DNA of 64,000 bases from Sinorhizobium arboris LMG 14919 (GTDB lineage Bacteria > Pseudomonadota > Alphaproteobacteria > Rhizobiales > Rhizobiaceae): positions 3,560,558 through 3,624,557 of the forward strand of contig NZ_ATYB01000014.1 in the NCBI RefSeq assembly GCF_000427465.1, in the 5' to 3' direction. Shown piece after piece: positions 1 through 10,914 of this stretch. Positions within the stretch are counted from its first letter, which is position 1, and every line of letters begins with the position of its first letter. The notes beneath the pieces were generated by a model. It was not told the origin of the DNA and searched no databases. It saw only the letters and a program-made list of their open reading frames with translations. The translations under genes and the position numbers were made by a program.

Positions 1-198
1 GCGCATGGCGCGGCGGTCGACGAGATCTGTCGGATCGAGGGTCGGGGCTCCCCAGACCTGGCACTTGAAGCCGTGCTCGGCGAAGTCCGGAGAAAACGTG
101 ATGCCCGACCGCGCATCGCGGAGCGACGCGGTGACTTCGTCGGCGTCGCTGCCGATCGAGGAAACGATGCCGAGGCCCGTTACAACAACCCGTCTCAT
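1..198 (-). CDS. fabB: 3-oxoacyl-ACP synthase I, N-terminal part (runs off the window)
   Basis: The first 66 codons of a beta-ketoacyl-ACP synthase are visible, starting at the ATG at 198 on the minus strand with MRRVVVTGLGIVSSIG, the typical KAS opening strand. The enzyme condenses malonyl-ACP with acyl-ACP and, in the FabA/FabB pathway, elongates the cis-3-decenoyl intermediate towards unsaturated fatty acids. The catalytic Cys-His-His residues lie outside the window. It follows fabA by 49 bases on the same strand, the classical fabA-fabB operon, which is why FabB rather than FabF is called. Confidence 0.9.
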   Translation of the reverse strand, partial: MRRVVVTGLGIVSSIGSDADEVTASLRDARSGITFSPDFAEHGFKCQVWGAPTLDPTDLVDRRAMR

Positions 199-247
199 GT
201 CAGATGACCTTTTCTTCGATTGGAACCTTGCGGGGATCGCCCGCAGT

Positions 248-763
248 TCAGTCGGCCTTTTCCTGGAAGAGGCCGACCCTGAGATCGGTGGCCTTGTAGA
301 TCGTTTCGCCGTCGGCTTTCATCCAGCCGTCAGCGATGCCAAGAACCAGACGGCCGCGCATCACGCGCTTGAAGTCGATACCGTATTCTACCAGCTTGGT
401 CTTCGGCGTCACCATGCCGGTAAATTTCACCTCGCCGGTGGAGATGGCGCGGCCCTTGCCGGGCTCGCCGAGCCAGCCGAGGAAGAAGCCGGTCAATTGC
501 CACATGGCGTCGAGACCGAGGCAGCCGGGCATGACGGGATCGCCCATGAAATGGCAGGGAAAGAACCAGAGATCCGGCGTGATATCGAATTCGGCGCGCA
601 CGTAGCCCTTGTCATGGGGGCCGCCGGTTTCCGAAATGTCGGTGATGCGGTTGAACATCAGCATCGGCGGCAGCGGCAGCTGCGCGTTGCCGGGGCCAAA
701 CATTTCGCCTCGGCCGCAGATCAGGATTTCCTCATAGCTGAAGCTGGATTGTCTGGTGGTCAT
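248..763 (-). CDS. fabA: 3-hydroxydecanoyl-ACP dehydratase/isomerase
   Basis: FabA dehydrates 3-hydroxydecanoyl-ACP and isomerises trans-2- to cis-3-decenoyl-ACP, the branch point for anaerobic unsaturated fatty acid synthesis in the cytosol. The 171-residue length equals that of the family. The hot-dog fold active site is clear: His71 in [14 protein letters not shown] and Asp85 in CLGLDAMWQ match E. coli His70 and Asp84. The gene lies directly upstream of fabB on the same strand. It is divergent from irr, with a 376-base intergenic region between the two starts. Confidence 0.97.
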   Translation of the reverse strand: MTTRQSSFSYEEILICGRGEMFGPGNAQLPLPPMLMFNRITDISETGGPHDKGYVRAEFDITPDLWFFPCHFMGDPVMPGCLGLDAMWQLTGFFLGWLGEPGKGRAISTGEVKFTGMVTPKTKLVEYGIDFKRVMRGRLVLGIADGWMKADGETIYKATDLRVGLFQEKAD

Positions 764-1139
764 GAATGGTTGCTTCCCGAGTCTATTACGTGTTCTCCGA
801 CCTGCTTTAGTGCAAGTTCGGTCTGATTTGAAGCGCAGCCTGTCATCCGCGGCTGCGAAGCGGGCTGCGGCGCGTGACGTTCCAAGTAGAGCGGCGTGCG
901 GGCGCAGGAAAGCTCTCGCAGAGTCGCCGAACCGCTCCGAATGGTGACATCATTTCGCGCTCGCTTACAGTATGAATGTGGCGACGACCAGAGTTAAATG
1001 CCCGACGTCCCCCGCTTTAGGCTGATTTTCGGGCCTCTGCAGCCTTCGCACGTGCGGAATCTATTGAAAGCCCGGGCGTCAGAAGTTATATCGCAAACTG
1101 ATAATCCACGATCCCGCAGGTATATCGGAACGGCTGCTG
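764..1139. other. Intergenic region between fabA and irr
   Basis: This gap separates two divergent starts and must carry both promoters. On the plus strand a sigma70-like pair TTGAAA (1064-1069) and TATATC (1087-1092), 17 bases apart, fits an irr promoter. No clear Irr-type palindrome was seen here, and no convincing gene. Confidence 0.4.
1064..1092 (+). promoter_or_regulatory. Predicted sigma70 promoter of irr
   Basis: TTGAAA at 1064 and TATATC at 1087 have a 17-base spacer, close to the rhizobial consensus CTTGAC-N17-CTATAT. The -10 element ends 47 bases before the irr start codon. This is a prediction from sequence only. Confidence 0.4.
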
Positions 1140-1562
1140 ATGACGAAAGCAATGCACATGTCCTCGCAGGAGAGGCTGCGCAATTCGGGTTTGCGCCCGA
1201 CGCGTCAGCGCGTCGCGCTGGCCGACCTGATCTTCGCGAAGGGCGACAGGCACCTGACGGTGGAGGAACTCCATGAAGAGGCCGTCGAGGCCGGCGTTCC
1301 CGTTTCGCTCGCAACCGTCTACAACACGCTCCACCAATTCACCGAAGCCGGCATGATCCGCGTTCTCGCCGTCGAAAGCGCCAAGACCTATTTCGACACC
1401 AACGTCTCGGATCACCACCATTTCTTCATCGAGGGTGAAAACGAGGTCCTCGACATTCCGGTGAGCAACATTCACATCGATAACCTCCCCGAACCGCCCG
1501 AGGGCATGGAAATCGCCCATGTCGACGTGGTGATCAGGCTGCGCCACAAGACCGGGCGCTGA
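1140..1562 (+). CDS. irr: Irr, Fur-family haem-responsive iron regulator
   Basis: Irr is the rhizobial regulator that represses haem synthesis and iron storage genes, and activates iron uptake, when iron is scarce; haem binding inactivates it. The 140-residue protein has a Fur winged helix (about residues 10-85, with LRPTRQRVALADLIF and SLATVYNTLHQF) and the His-rich haem site DHHH at residues 91-94. It lacks the N-terminal Cys-Pro haem regulatory motif found in Bradyrhizobium Irr, as is usual in Rhizobiaceae. Start choice is uncertain because the ribosome binding site is weak; ATGs at 1152 and 1158 are alternatives. A probable target, mbfA, lies 28 kb away in this window. Confidence 0.93.
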   Translation: MTKAMHMSSQERLRNSGLRPTRQRVALADLIFAKGDRHLTVEELHEEAVEAGVPVSLATVYNTLHQFTEAGMIRVLAVESAKTYFDTNVSDHHHFFIEGENEVLDIPVSNIHIDNLPEPPEGMEIAHVDVVIRLRHKTGR

Positions 1563-1582
1563 ACCGCCACAGCTCCCGCGCG

Positions 1583-2218
1583 TCACATCACGTCGTCCGG
1601 GTCGCGGCCGGGACCCGCCTTGCCGGTAGGCAGCGTCCAGCCGTATCGAAGCGCGCCGCCCCGCACGGCAAAGGCCGTAAGCACGCCGAGTGCGGACGTC
1701 ACTGCCAGAGGCAATCCGGCTATGCTCGCCAGAACGAAGGCGCCGGCGCCTATGAGAGCGGCGCTGACGTAGATCTCCGGCCTGAGGAGGACGGAAGGCT
1801 CGCCGGCCAGCAGATCCCGCAGAACCCCACCGAAGGTCGCCGTCAGGGCGCCTGTGACCAAAGCCACGATCGGCGACCCCGTCGCCGCCAACCCCTTCGC
1901 CGCACCCATCACGCAATAGGCCGAAAGGCCGAGCGCATCGAGCCAGACGAGCATCCGATAGCGGGATTCGAAGAGGTGAGAGGTAAGAAACACCACGACG
2001 GCCACCGCCGCGCAGACGATGATGAAGTTCGGGTTCACCACCCAGAACACCGGCGTCGCCCCGAGGACGAGGTCCCGCATCGTCCCGCCGCCGATGCCGG
2101 TCGCGGAAGCGAGAAACAGATAACCGATGATGTCGAGCTGCTTGCGGGAAGCCGAAAGCGCGCCGGTCGCCGCAAAGACTGCGACGCCCGCATAGTCGAG
2201 GAATTCGAGAATCGGCAT
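1583..2218 (-). CDS. UPF0126/TRIC-type membrane protein (YadS/YicG family)
   Basis: A 211-residue inner-membrane protein of about seven hydrophobic segments with two tandem UPF0126 repeats. The repeats open with LDYAGVAVFAATGALSASRK and WLDALGLSAYCVMGAAKGL, and each carries the conserved GGxxRDLL-like turn (GGGTMRDLVLG and FGGVLRDLLAG). Bacterial members are related to trimeric intracellular cation channels; the transported ion is unknown here. The start at 2218 is preferred over 2239 because CGGAG sits 6 bases before it. It is convergent with irr and 20 bases from its stop. Confidence 0.8.
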   Translation of the reverse strand: MPILEFLDYAGVAVFAATGALSASRKQLDIIGYLFLASATGIGGGTMRDLVLGATPVFWVVNPNFIIVCAAVAVVVFLTSHLFESRYRMLVWLDALGLSAYCVMGAAKGLAATGSPIVALVTGALTATFGGVLRDLLAGEPSVLLRPEIYVSAALIGAGAFVLASIAGLPLAVTSALGVLTAFAVRGGALRYGWTLPTGKAGPGRDPDDVM

Positions 2219-2281
2219 GGGCGCTCCGCTCTGCTGCAAGTCTCCTTTAGCCGCAATCTATAAAAGAAAACATGCAGTCCG

Positions 2282-3070
2282 CTACCGCGGCAGCAGCGTC
2301 TGCGTGCGGCCAAGGAGATAATAGGCAACGAGCCCGGTCCACTCCTTGGCGGCCGTCGTCGCCAATTGCGCATTGAGCGAAGGCTGGGTGAAATCGAGGC
2401 CGAGCCGCACCTGGCCGCTCGTGCGGTAATCGGTGGGCCAGGGGGTGACCTCGATGCCGTTTGCGCGAAAGAGGCCGATCGAGCGCGGCATATGGTAAGC
2501 CGAGGTCACGAGCGCGCAACGCTCGAGCCCGTTCTTGGCGAGCAGATCCCTGGTATAGCGCGCGTTTTCGAAGGTCGTCCGCGATTCTCCCTCGCGGATC
2601 AACCGGCCGGCGCCGATGCCGAAGGTCCCGAAGAACATTACCGAGGCATGGGCGTCGCCCTCGTAGATGCCGCTCAGAGACCCATCTCCACCCGAAACGA
2701 GGATGCGTGCGTCCGGATAGGCCCGCGCGAGCCTCAAGGTCTCTACGAAGCGCTCGGCAGCCTGGTTCAGCTCCATGCCGCCGCGGCTCGCCATCACCAC
2801 GTTCTCGAAGGCGCCCCCGAGCACGATGATGCAGGCAAGTTCCGCGGGCTCCCGTGAGGGGCGGGGGAAGCGATCCTCGAGAATCTGCAGGAAATAGGAG
2901 CCGGCGGTGGTGAAGAGAGTGATGAAGAGGACGGCGAGCCCCAGGGCACTGAAACTGCCGCCGGTGCGGCGGAAGCGGCCGAACATGAGCAGCACGCCGA
3001 CGAGCAGCGCGAGAAATGCGAAGGACAGCGGCTGGGCGACGAGCCAGAAGATTTTCGAGACGAGGAACAT
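2282..3070 (-). CDS. YdcF/ElyC-like DUF218 membrane protein
   Basis: A 262-residue protein with two N-terminal transmembrane segments (about residues 5-30 and 45-65) followed by a DUF218 domain. Family marks are IIVLGGAFEN, a VSGGDG turn and VTSAYHMPRSIGLF. E. coli relatives ElyC and SanA act in envelope integrity, and the domain resembles a nucleotide-binding fold, but the reaction is unknown. The start at 3070 is preferred over 3100 because GGAAG lies upstream and family members begin with a similar MFL...FWLVAQPLS stretch. Confidence 0.75.
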   Translation of the reverse strand: MFLVSKIFWLVAQPLSFAFLALLVGVLLMFGRFRRTGGSFSALGLAVLFITLFTTAGSYFLQILEDRFPRPSREPAELACIIVLGGAFENVVMASRGGMELNQAAERFVETLRLARAYPDARILVSGGDGSLSGIYEGDAHASVMFFGTFGIGAGRLIREGESRTTFENARYTRDLLAKNGLERCALVTSAYHMPRSIGLFRANGIEVTPWPTDYRTSGQVRLGLDFTQPSLNAQLATTAAKEWTGLVAYYLLGRTQTLLPR

Positions 3071-3232
3071 GAGACCGTTCTTCCGGGGAGAAATTAACAT
3101 TTCGAAAATCGCGGAAAATAGAAAGAGCGCAGTCGCCGGGATGAGCCTGCCGCCTGATCCTTTTTGGTATCTGCTCGATGCCGGCGGCCTGCCGTATAAT
3201 TCGGCTGTCCGCCAACAAGGGGAGGAGAACCC

Positions 3233-3661
3233 ATGAAACGGATTTGCGCGACCACGACGTGCCTGGCTGTGCTGACCGCCTCGACGGCATTTGCCCAGGA
3301 CAACCCGCTACCGGAGGGCTTCGAAACGCAGCCGCTCGTCAAATCGAGTGTGAGCCGAGACAACGAGCCGATCGCCTATCCCGCCGGAAAGCCCGAGATG
3401 ATCTCGGTCATCGGCACTCTGGCCAAAGGCGGCCGGACGGCCCTGCATGAGCATCCGGTACCCGTATACGTCTATGTTATGGAAGGCGAAGTGGAAGTAA
3501 GAACAGAAGGCAAGGAGCCGCACCGCTACAAGGCGGGCGAAGCGTTCATTGAAACGCAGAACCGCAGGCATCAGGCCTTTAATGTGGCCGATGCGCCGAG
3601 CAAGATACTCGCTGTCTTCATCGGCGAGCAGGGCACGCCAACAACTGTCGCGGCCAAATGA
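3233..3661 (+). CDS. Secreted cupin-domain protein
   Basis: A 142-residue protein with a Sec signal peptide (MKRICATTTCLAVLTASTAFAQ, cleavage expected after AFA) and one small cupin barrel. The barrel shows HEHPVPVYVYVMEGEVEV (motif 1) and a later motif 2 region with a His in NRRHQAF, so metal binding is plausible. A strong GGGGAGGAG site precedes the ATG. Substrate and pathway are unknown; periplasmic location is inferred from the signal peptide. Its own transcription unit is likely because both neighbours are on the other strand. Confidence 0.75.
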   Translation: MKRICATTTCLAVLTASTAFAQDNPLPEGFETQPLVKSSVSRDNEPIAYPAGKPEMISVIGTLAKGGRTALHEHPVPVYVYVMEGEVEVRTEGKEPHRYKAGEAFIETQNRRHQAFNVADAPSKILAVFIGEQGTPTTVAAK

Positions 3662-3702
3662 TCGGTTGAGGGAACGTGACCTCTGAGGCCTGAAAGAAAT
3701 TT

Positions 3703-3778
<76 letters not shown>

Positions 3779-4024
3779 ATCAGGGTCCGGCTTGGCCGGT
3801 CCGGGAAGATCGCCCGGCATGTTGTGCCCGGCGAGTGGCGGCTTATTACTTCTGCTTCGTGCAGATGGCAAGCCGAAAATTGAGGCCCGGTGCGATTTTA
3901 TTTTTCGGTTCCGGACGGATGCCCCGGTGCCGAGCGCGCTCGGCGCTGGGGCGGTTTTGTGGCTTTTTTCGAGACGCTTGCGGGCAAGCATGCGGGCGGG
4001 TATCCGCCCGCGCCGCCATGCCGG

Positions 4025-4420
4025 TCAGACGTCTTCGTCCTCGTCGGAGACGCCGATGATGTCGCTCATGTCGTCGTCATCGTCCTCGTCGTCGGTCTGG
4101 AGGAAGGTATCGTCGTCGTCGCCCTCGATCTCGACGTCGTCGTCGCCGAGATCCGGCAGATCGTCGCCGCCCGACGCCTCGTCATCGGCATCCTCGAGCG
4201 AGACCAGTTCGACTTCCGTGTTCTCGGTATCGACTTCCGTTACCTCTTCCTCTTCTTCCTTCTCGAGCACCTTGGCGACGGAGCTTTCCTCGAAGAAGGA
4301 CAGCGGATAGGACTTGCCCGTGTAGGGGGAGACGATCGGATCACGGTTCAGATCGTAGAATTTGCGCCCCGTTTCAGGGTCGATGCGCTTTGTTCCAAGT
4401 TCCGGTTTTGCCACAGTCAA
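4025..4420 (-). CDS. FYDLN-acid family protein (TIGR02300)
   Basis: A 131-residue cytosolic protein. The N-terminal 45 residues carry the family signature around KRIDPETGRKFYDLNRDPI, with PYTGKSYP after it. The C-terminal half is almost entirely Asp and Glu. The family is restricted to alphaproteobacteria and has no assigned function. The acidic tail could mimic nucleic acid or bind basic proteins, but this is inference. It is divergent from aroA, about 280 bases away. Confidence 0.85.
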   Translation of the reverse strand: MTVAKPELGTKRIDPETGRKFYDLNRDPIVSPYTGKSYPLSFFEESSVAKVLEKEEEEEVTEVDTENTEVELVSLEDADDEASGGDDLPDLGDDDVEIEGDDDDTFLQTDDEDDDDDMSDIIGVSDEDEDV

Positions 4421-4584
4421 AGCCTCTTGAATGGCCGGCGAGCCGGCTCTTGCCGGAAAGCCGGCGGTTAGAAAGATGTCAAGCTTATGATGATTAGCCG
4501 GTCCCCATAATCATCTTGACGAGCTCTGTCAAAGATAAACTTCCGCGAGCTCCGGTCATGAATTTCTTCGCAGCGGGAGGATGA

Positions 4585-6704
<2,120 letters not shown>

Positions 6705-6868
6705 AGAGGGCTTGATCCCGGCTGCGGCCGGTCTCCTTCTTGAAGATAGCCTGAAATTCCGTCCACGCGCCGGATTGCTCCATGACAGGAGCGGACTGGG
6801 TTCAGGCCTGTTCAACACCAGCCCCCGGCGCATATGCGTCTCCGGCAGGAGATGCAGCAGGAGATTAT

Positions 6869-8575
6869 ATGACTGCAACCAACCCCACCCGTGATGATTT
6901 CGCCGCGCTTTTGGAAGAGTCCTTCGCCAAGACGGACCTCGCCGAAGGCTATGTCGCCAAGGGCATCGTCACGGCGATCGAAAAAGACGTCGCAATCGTC
7001 GACGTCGGCCTGAAGGTCGAAGGCCGCGTACCGCTGAAGGAATTCGGCGCCAAGGCCAAGGACGGCTCGCTCAAGGTCGGCGACGAAGTCGAAGTCTATG
7101 TCGAGCGCATTGAAAACGCACTCGGCGAAGCTGTTCTGTCGCGCGAAAAGGCTCGCCGCGAAGAAAGCTGGCAGCGCCTGGAAGTGAAGTTCGAAGCCGG
7201 CGAACGCGTCGAAGGCATCATCTTCAACCAGGTCAAGGGCGGCTTCACCGTCGATCTCGACGGCGCCGTGGCCTTCCTGCCGCGTTCCCAGGTCGACATC
7301 CGTCCGATCCGCGACGTGACGCCGCTGATGCACAACCCGCAGCCCTTCGAAATCCTCAAGATGGACAAGCGCCGCGGCAACATCGTCGTTTCGCGCCGTA
7401 CGGTTCTCGAAGAGTCCCGTGCCGAGCAGCGTTCTGAAATCGTTCAGAACCTCGAGGAAGGCCAGGTTGTCGAGGGTGTCGTCAAGAACATCACCGATTA
7501 CGGTGCGTTCGTCGACCTCGGCGGCATCGACGGCCTGCTGCACGTCACCGACATGGCATGGCGCCGCGTCAACCATCCGTCGGAGATCCTGAACATCGGC
7601 CAGCAGGTCAAAGTTCAGATCATCCGCATCAACCAGGAAACCCACCGCATCTCGCTCGGCATGAAGCAGCTCGAGTCCGATCCGTGGGATGGTATCGGCG
7701 CGAAGTATCCGGTCGGCAAGAAGATCTCCGGTACCGTCACGAACATCACCGATTACGGTGCATTCGTCGAGCTGGAGCCGGGCATCGAAGGCCTGATCCA
7801 CATCTCCGAAATGTCCTGGACGAAGAAGAACGTTCACCCCGGCAAGATCCTGTCCACGAGCCAGGAAGTAGACGTGGTCGTTCTCGAAGTCGACCCGACC
7901 AAGCGCCGCATCTCGCTCGGCCTCAAGCAGACGCTCGAGAACCCGTGGCAGGCATTCGCGCATAGCCATCCGGCTGGCACGGAAGTCGAAGGCGAAGTCA
8001 AGAACAAAACCGAATTCGGTCTGTTCATCGGCCTCGAAGGCGATGTCGACGGCATGGTCCACCTTTCCGATCTCGACTGGAACCGTCCGGGCGAGCAGGT
8101 CATCGAAGAATTCAACAAGGGCGACGTCGTCCGTGCTGTGGTTCTCGATGTGGACGTCGACAAGGAGCGCATCTCGCTCGGCATCAAGCAGCTCGGCCGC
8201 GATGCGGTCGGTGAAGCTGCCGCTTCCGGCGAACTGCGCAAGAACGCCGTCGTTTCGGCCGAGGTCATCGGCGTCAACGATGGCGGCATCGAGGTGAGGC
8301 TCGTCAACCACGAGGACATCACTGCCTTCATCCGCCGCGCCGATCTCTCGCGCGACCGCGACGAACAGCGTCCGGAGCGCTTCTCTGTCGGCCAGACCGT
8401 CGATGCGCGGGTCACCAACTTCTCCAAGAAGGACCGCAAGATCCAGCTGTCGATCAAGGCTCTGGAAATCGCGGAAGAGAAGGAAGCCGTCGCTCAGTTT
8501 GGCTCTTCCGACTCGGGTGCTTCGCTCGGCGACATTCTTGGCGCTGCGCTCAAGAACCGCCAGAACAACGAGTAA
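6869..8575 (+). CDS. rpsA: 30S ribosomal protein S1
   Basis: S1 binds mRNA leaders and helps the 30S subunit to start on structured messages. The 568-residue protein carries six S1 (OB-fold) repeats at roughly residues 20-90, 105-170, 190-260, 275-345, 362-432 and 450-520; repeats 3 and 4 share the identical phrase TNITDYGAFV or NITDYGAFV. The start at 6869 (MTATNPTRDDF) follows GCAGGAG, and an upstream in-frame start at 6782 would add an unrelated 29 residues. A strong terminator follows at 8599. Confidence 0.97.
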   Translation: MTATNPTRDDFAALLEESFAKTDLAEGYVAKGIVTAIEKDVAIVDVGLKVEGRVPLKEFGAKAKDGSLKVGDEVEVYVERIENALGEAVLSREKARREESWQRLEVKFEAGERVEGIIFNQVKGGFTVDLDGAVAFLPRSQVDIRPIRDVTPLMHNPQPFEILKMDKRRGNIVVSRRTVLEESRAEQRSEIVQNLEEGQVVEGVVKNITDYGAFVDLGGIDGLLHVTDMAWRRVNHPSEILNIGQQVKVQIIRINQETHRISLGMKQLESDPWDGIGAKYPVGKKISGTVTNITDYGAFVELEPGIEGLIHISEMSWTKKNVHPGKILSTSQEVDVVVLEVDPTKRRISLGLKQTLENPWQAFAHSHPAGTEVEGEVKNKTEFGLFIGLEGDVDGMVHLSDLDWNRPGEQVIEEFNKGDVVRAVVLDVDVDKERISLGIKQLGRDAVGEAAASGELRKNAVVSAEVIGVNDGGIEVRLVNHEDITAFIRRADLSRDRDEQRPERFSVGQTVDARVTNFSKKDRKIQLSIKALEIAEEKEAVAQFGSSDSGASLGDILGAALKNRQNNE

Positions 8576-8598
8576 TCGTTGTCCGATCTGAAATGACG

Positions 8599-8630
8599 AG
8601 CCCGCGGAGAGCGATCTCCGCGGGCTTTTT
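8599..8630 (+). terminator. Intrinsic terminator of rpsA
   Basis: A perfect 12-base stem AGCCCGCGGAGA/TCTCCGCGGGCT encloses the tetraloop GCGA and is followed by TTTT. It begins 24 bases after the rpsA stop. Confidence 0.92.
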
Positions 8631-8683
8631 CAGTCGAGACGCGAGATGCGGGCGGACAACCGCACCGCTTTGCTTATCCCTCT

Positions 8684-10243
8684 CTAAGCAAGGCCGCCGA
8701 GCTTTCGGTAGAGATCAAAGGCGTCAGCGACCGGTTGCTCTTCAGCCTGAGCCCTTTCGCCGCCCGCCGCATTTTCCTGCTGCCGGTCGTCGTCTTTTCG
8801 TTCTCCCTCGTCATCCCTCGAATCCCTTTCCGCCTCGCTCTCGCTTTCGCGCTCGCGCCGGTCCACCTCATCGGCATCGCTTTCTTCCGCCGGCGGGTAA
8901 GGAACCAGGGCGAAGGGAACCATTTCGCGCGGAAGCCCGCTTTCGGGAAGCCGGGCAAAGCCCTGCGGCATGACCACGTCCTCGCCGGCCTTCCGTCCTG
9001 GATGAGGAGGGGGCATGTCGGGAAGCGTTGCACCCGGTTCTGCGTCGGGAGCGACATCCACCGGCGGTTCGCCGCCGGCTACGGCGCTTCTCATCGCGCC
9101 GGTGGTCTCCAGCGGCGGCGCTGCCGCCTTGCTTTCCGGCGGCGGGAGCACGGCCGTTCCTGTGCCTCCGGCTCCGGCCGCTTGCCAGCCCTTGCTCGTT
9201 CCGGGCAAGGGGAGGCTGTCGCGGATGATCGCCTTCACGGTCTCCGCCGCCGTTTGCGGCGCGCGCCCGGCGCTCTGCACCCTCACCCGTGGCATATCGT
9301 CCTCCCCCGTGGAGTGCGGCGCGCCGTCGGCGCCCTCGAAGCCTCGGTTGCCGGGGGGACTTTCAGCGCCGGGTTTTGCGCCTGCAGCCTTGCCTTCGCC
9401 GGTCGCGGCTCTTGCATCCTCCAGTACCGCGCGCACACTCCGGTTCAGGCCAGCCGCCTGAGTACCGCGCGCAGCCGGCGGTCCCCCCGAACCCGCTTCG
9501 TTTTCCGGGAGCTTCTCATCGGAGCCTTCCACCGTGGCGGACAGCGTTTCCGGTGTCTTTCCCTCAAGGGCGCCTGTTGCAGTACTTCTCGTTGCAACTT
9601 CTGCATTTCTCGGCGCTTGAGGCGCGTTCGCTGGCGTCCTCGGCGAGCGTCCCGGCTCGGCCGGAACCGCCTCCTCCCGTGCCGCACCCGTTTGTGTCGT
9701 CTCGATATGAACGCCGTCCATGTCGCCGCCGTAGACTTTCTTGAACATCGTCTGCAGGAGCGCGAGCTCGCCGGGGAGGGATGCCTTGGCGCCGGGGTGC
9801 GGCGCCAAGGGCGGAACGCGCGCAGGCAGGGGCAGACTGCGGAGCGGGGTTCGGTCCGGTGGGATCGCGCCTCGGCGGTCAGCCGGCATCGTCGCCGCAA
9901 CGGCGACACGCCGCGCGAGGCTGCGCGTGGACAATTGCCTCTCCAGAAGCAGGCGTTCCGGCATTGGCAATGCCTCGATAAAGCCGGTCAACCGCCGAAT
10001 GAAGGCGCGTCCGGTCTCCCGCGGCAGGGGCGGAAATTTGAGGATGAGCGCCAGGTCTTCGACAAGCTTCACCAACGCGTCCTTGGAAAGGACCTCCTTT
10101 CCGGAGAGATGACGGGTCAACGCATCGAGGATCTTCTGGATCGCCTCGCTCCGTTCTGCGGCCGGCAGCGGGTGGCGCGGGACCCGCGTCGTCTCTTCGG
10201 CAGTTGCGACGGCGGTCCTGATGGCGACAATGGCGGGCAGCAT
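8684..10243 (-). CDS. Hypothetical low-complexity protein, 519 residues
   Basis: Not recognised beyond general resemblance to unnamed rhizobial proteins. The first 170 residues look folded, with helices rich in Leu and Arg (for example SKDALVKLVEDLALILKFPP and PMPERLLLERQLSTRSLARR). Residues 180-420 are disordered Ala/Gly/Pro/Glu sequence. The C-terminus has a long charged stretch of mixed Glu, Arg and Asp, then a short conserved-looking end AFDLYRKLGGLA. No signal peptide or membrane segment is seen. The opposite strand is also open over 550 codons; the minus strand is preferred because it gives a soluble, compositionally coherent protein, but this is not certain. Confidence 0.55.
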   Translation of the reverse strand: MLPAIVAIRTAVATAEETTRVPRHPLPAAERSEAIQKILDALTRHLSGKEVLSKDALVKLVEDLALILKFPPLPRETGRAFIRRLTGFIEALPMPERLLLERQLSTRSLARRVAVAATMPADRRGAIPPDRTPLRSLPLPARVPPLAPHPGAKASLPGELALLQTMFKKVYGGDMDGVHIETTQTGAAREEAVPAEPGRSPRTPANAPQAPRNAEVATRSTATGALEGKTPETLSATVEGSDEKLPENEAGSGGPPAARGTQAAGLNRSVRAVLEDARAATGEGKAAGAKPGAESPPGNRGFEGADGAPHSTGEDDMPRVRVQSAGRAPQTAAETVKAIIRDSLPLPGTSKGWQAAGAGGTGTAVLPPPESKAAAPPLETTGAMRSAVAGGEPPVDVAPDAEPGATLPDMPPPHPGRKAGEDVVMPQGFARLPESGLPREMVPFALVPYPPAEESDADEVDRRERESESEAERDSRDDEGERKDDDRQQENAAGGERAQAEEQPVADAFDLYRKLGGLA

Positions 10244-10518
10244 TCCGATCTCCAGTTGCCGGGCGGCAGTCGTGCCGAGCTGCGCTCGCCTTTGAACGTC
10301 CTTTTCTCGTTGGAGGGCGCTTCATGCGCGTGGCGGCCAAGCCGCAGACATCGACCCGGAAAGAGCCAAAAATCACCCTTGCCTCGGGCTTGAGCCGCGA
10401 GCTTAAGCCAAGGAAGTTTATGAGATGTTAACCATCGAGATGCGGTGCGCGTTCTGCGGACTCCTTGCGCGAACCTCTTTCACGGGCCATCTTATCCGCA
10501 AGCTTGATGGAGCCGCCC

Positions 10519-10851
10519 ATGACGTTTCGTCCGCCGCAATCGCTGCGCCGCTTCGATCTTACAGGCAACGGGGTTAACGTCCTCGAATACGAACTAATGG
10601 CCGAGCGTGCCGACGCTCTGGGGCGCAACGGCCTGAAGGTCGAGAAGGCGATTGCCGCCCTGCATGCCTATGACAGCAACAGGCATCCACCGTTCGAGCG
10701 CGAACGGTTGCTCGATGAAGCGGCCGACGCGGTTTGGGCCTTTCTCATCCAACGCGAGATCTGCGGCCTTCGCGACAGCCGCGACGCCGTGCACCGCTAC
10801 GGCATTCCGAAGGAGGTCATGGCGCGCGTCGGGATCGTCAGGAAGCGTTAA
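10519..10851 (+). CDS. Conserved small rhizobial protein (possibly DUF6665)
   Basis: A 110-residue protein beginning MTFRPPQSLRRFDLTGNG, with a helical body (YELMAERADALGRNGLKVEK) and RYGIPKEVMARVGIV at the C-terminus. I associate this pattern with a Rhizobiaceae-only family, possibly DUF6665, with no known function. The ATG at 10519 is chosen over 10507 and 10465 because GGAG lies 6 bases upstream. No membrane or secretion signal. Confidence 0.6.
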   Translation: MTFRPPQSLRRFDLTGNGVNVLEYELMAERADALGRNGLKVEKAIAALHAYDSNRHPPFERERLLDEAADAVWAFLIQREICGLRDSRDAVHRYGIPKEVMARVGIVRKR

Positions 10852-10914
10852 TCGTCGCCGTGCCCGCGCGTCTGACATACGCGCGGAACTCGATGAAAGC
10901 AAAGGCACGCACCC

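Noticed and set aside
4516..4545. Plus-strand TTGACG near 4516 as aroA promoter
   Set aside because: No acceptable -10 at 16-18 bases; the minus-strand TTGACA at 4532-4527 has only a weak -10 as well, so neither is reported.
6812..8311. 499-codon minus-strand frame
   Set aside because: Complement of rpsA; its repeats only mirror the S1 repeats.
8735..10393. Plus-strand frame of 552 codons opposite the 519-residue unknown
   Set aside because: Very rich in Arg and Cys with no recognisable domain and no good start signal; kept only as the alternative in the finding on this locus.
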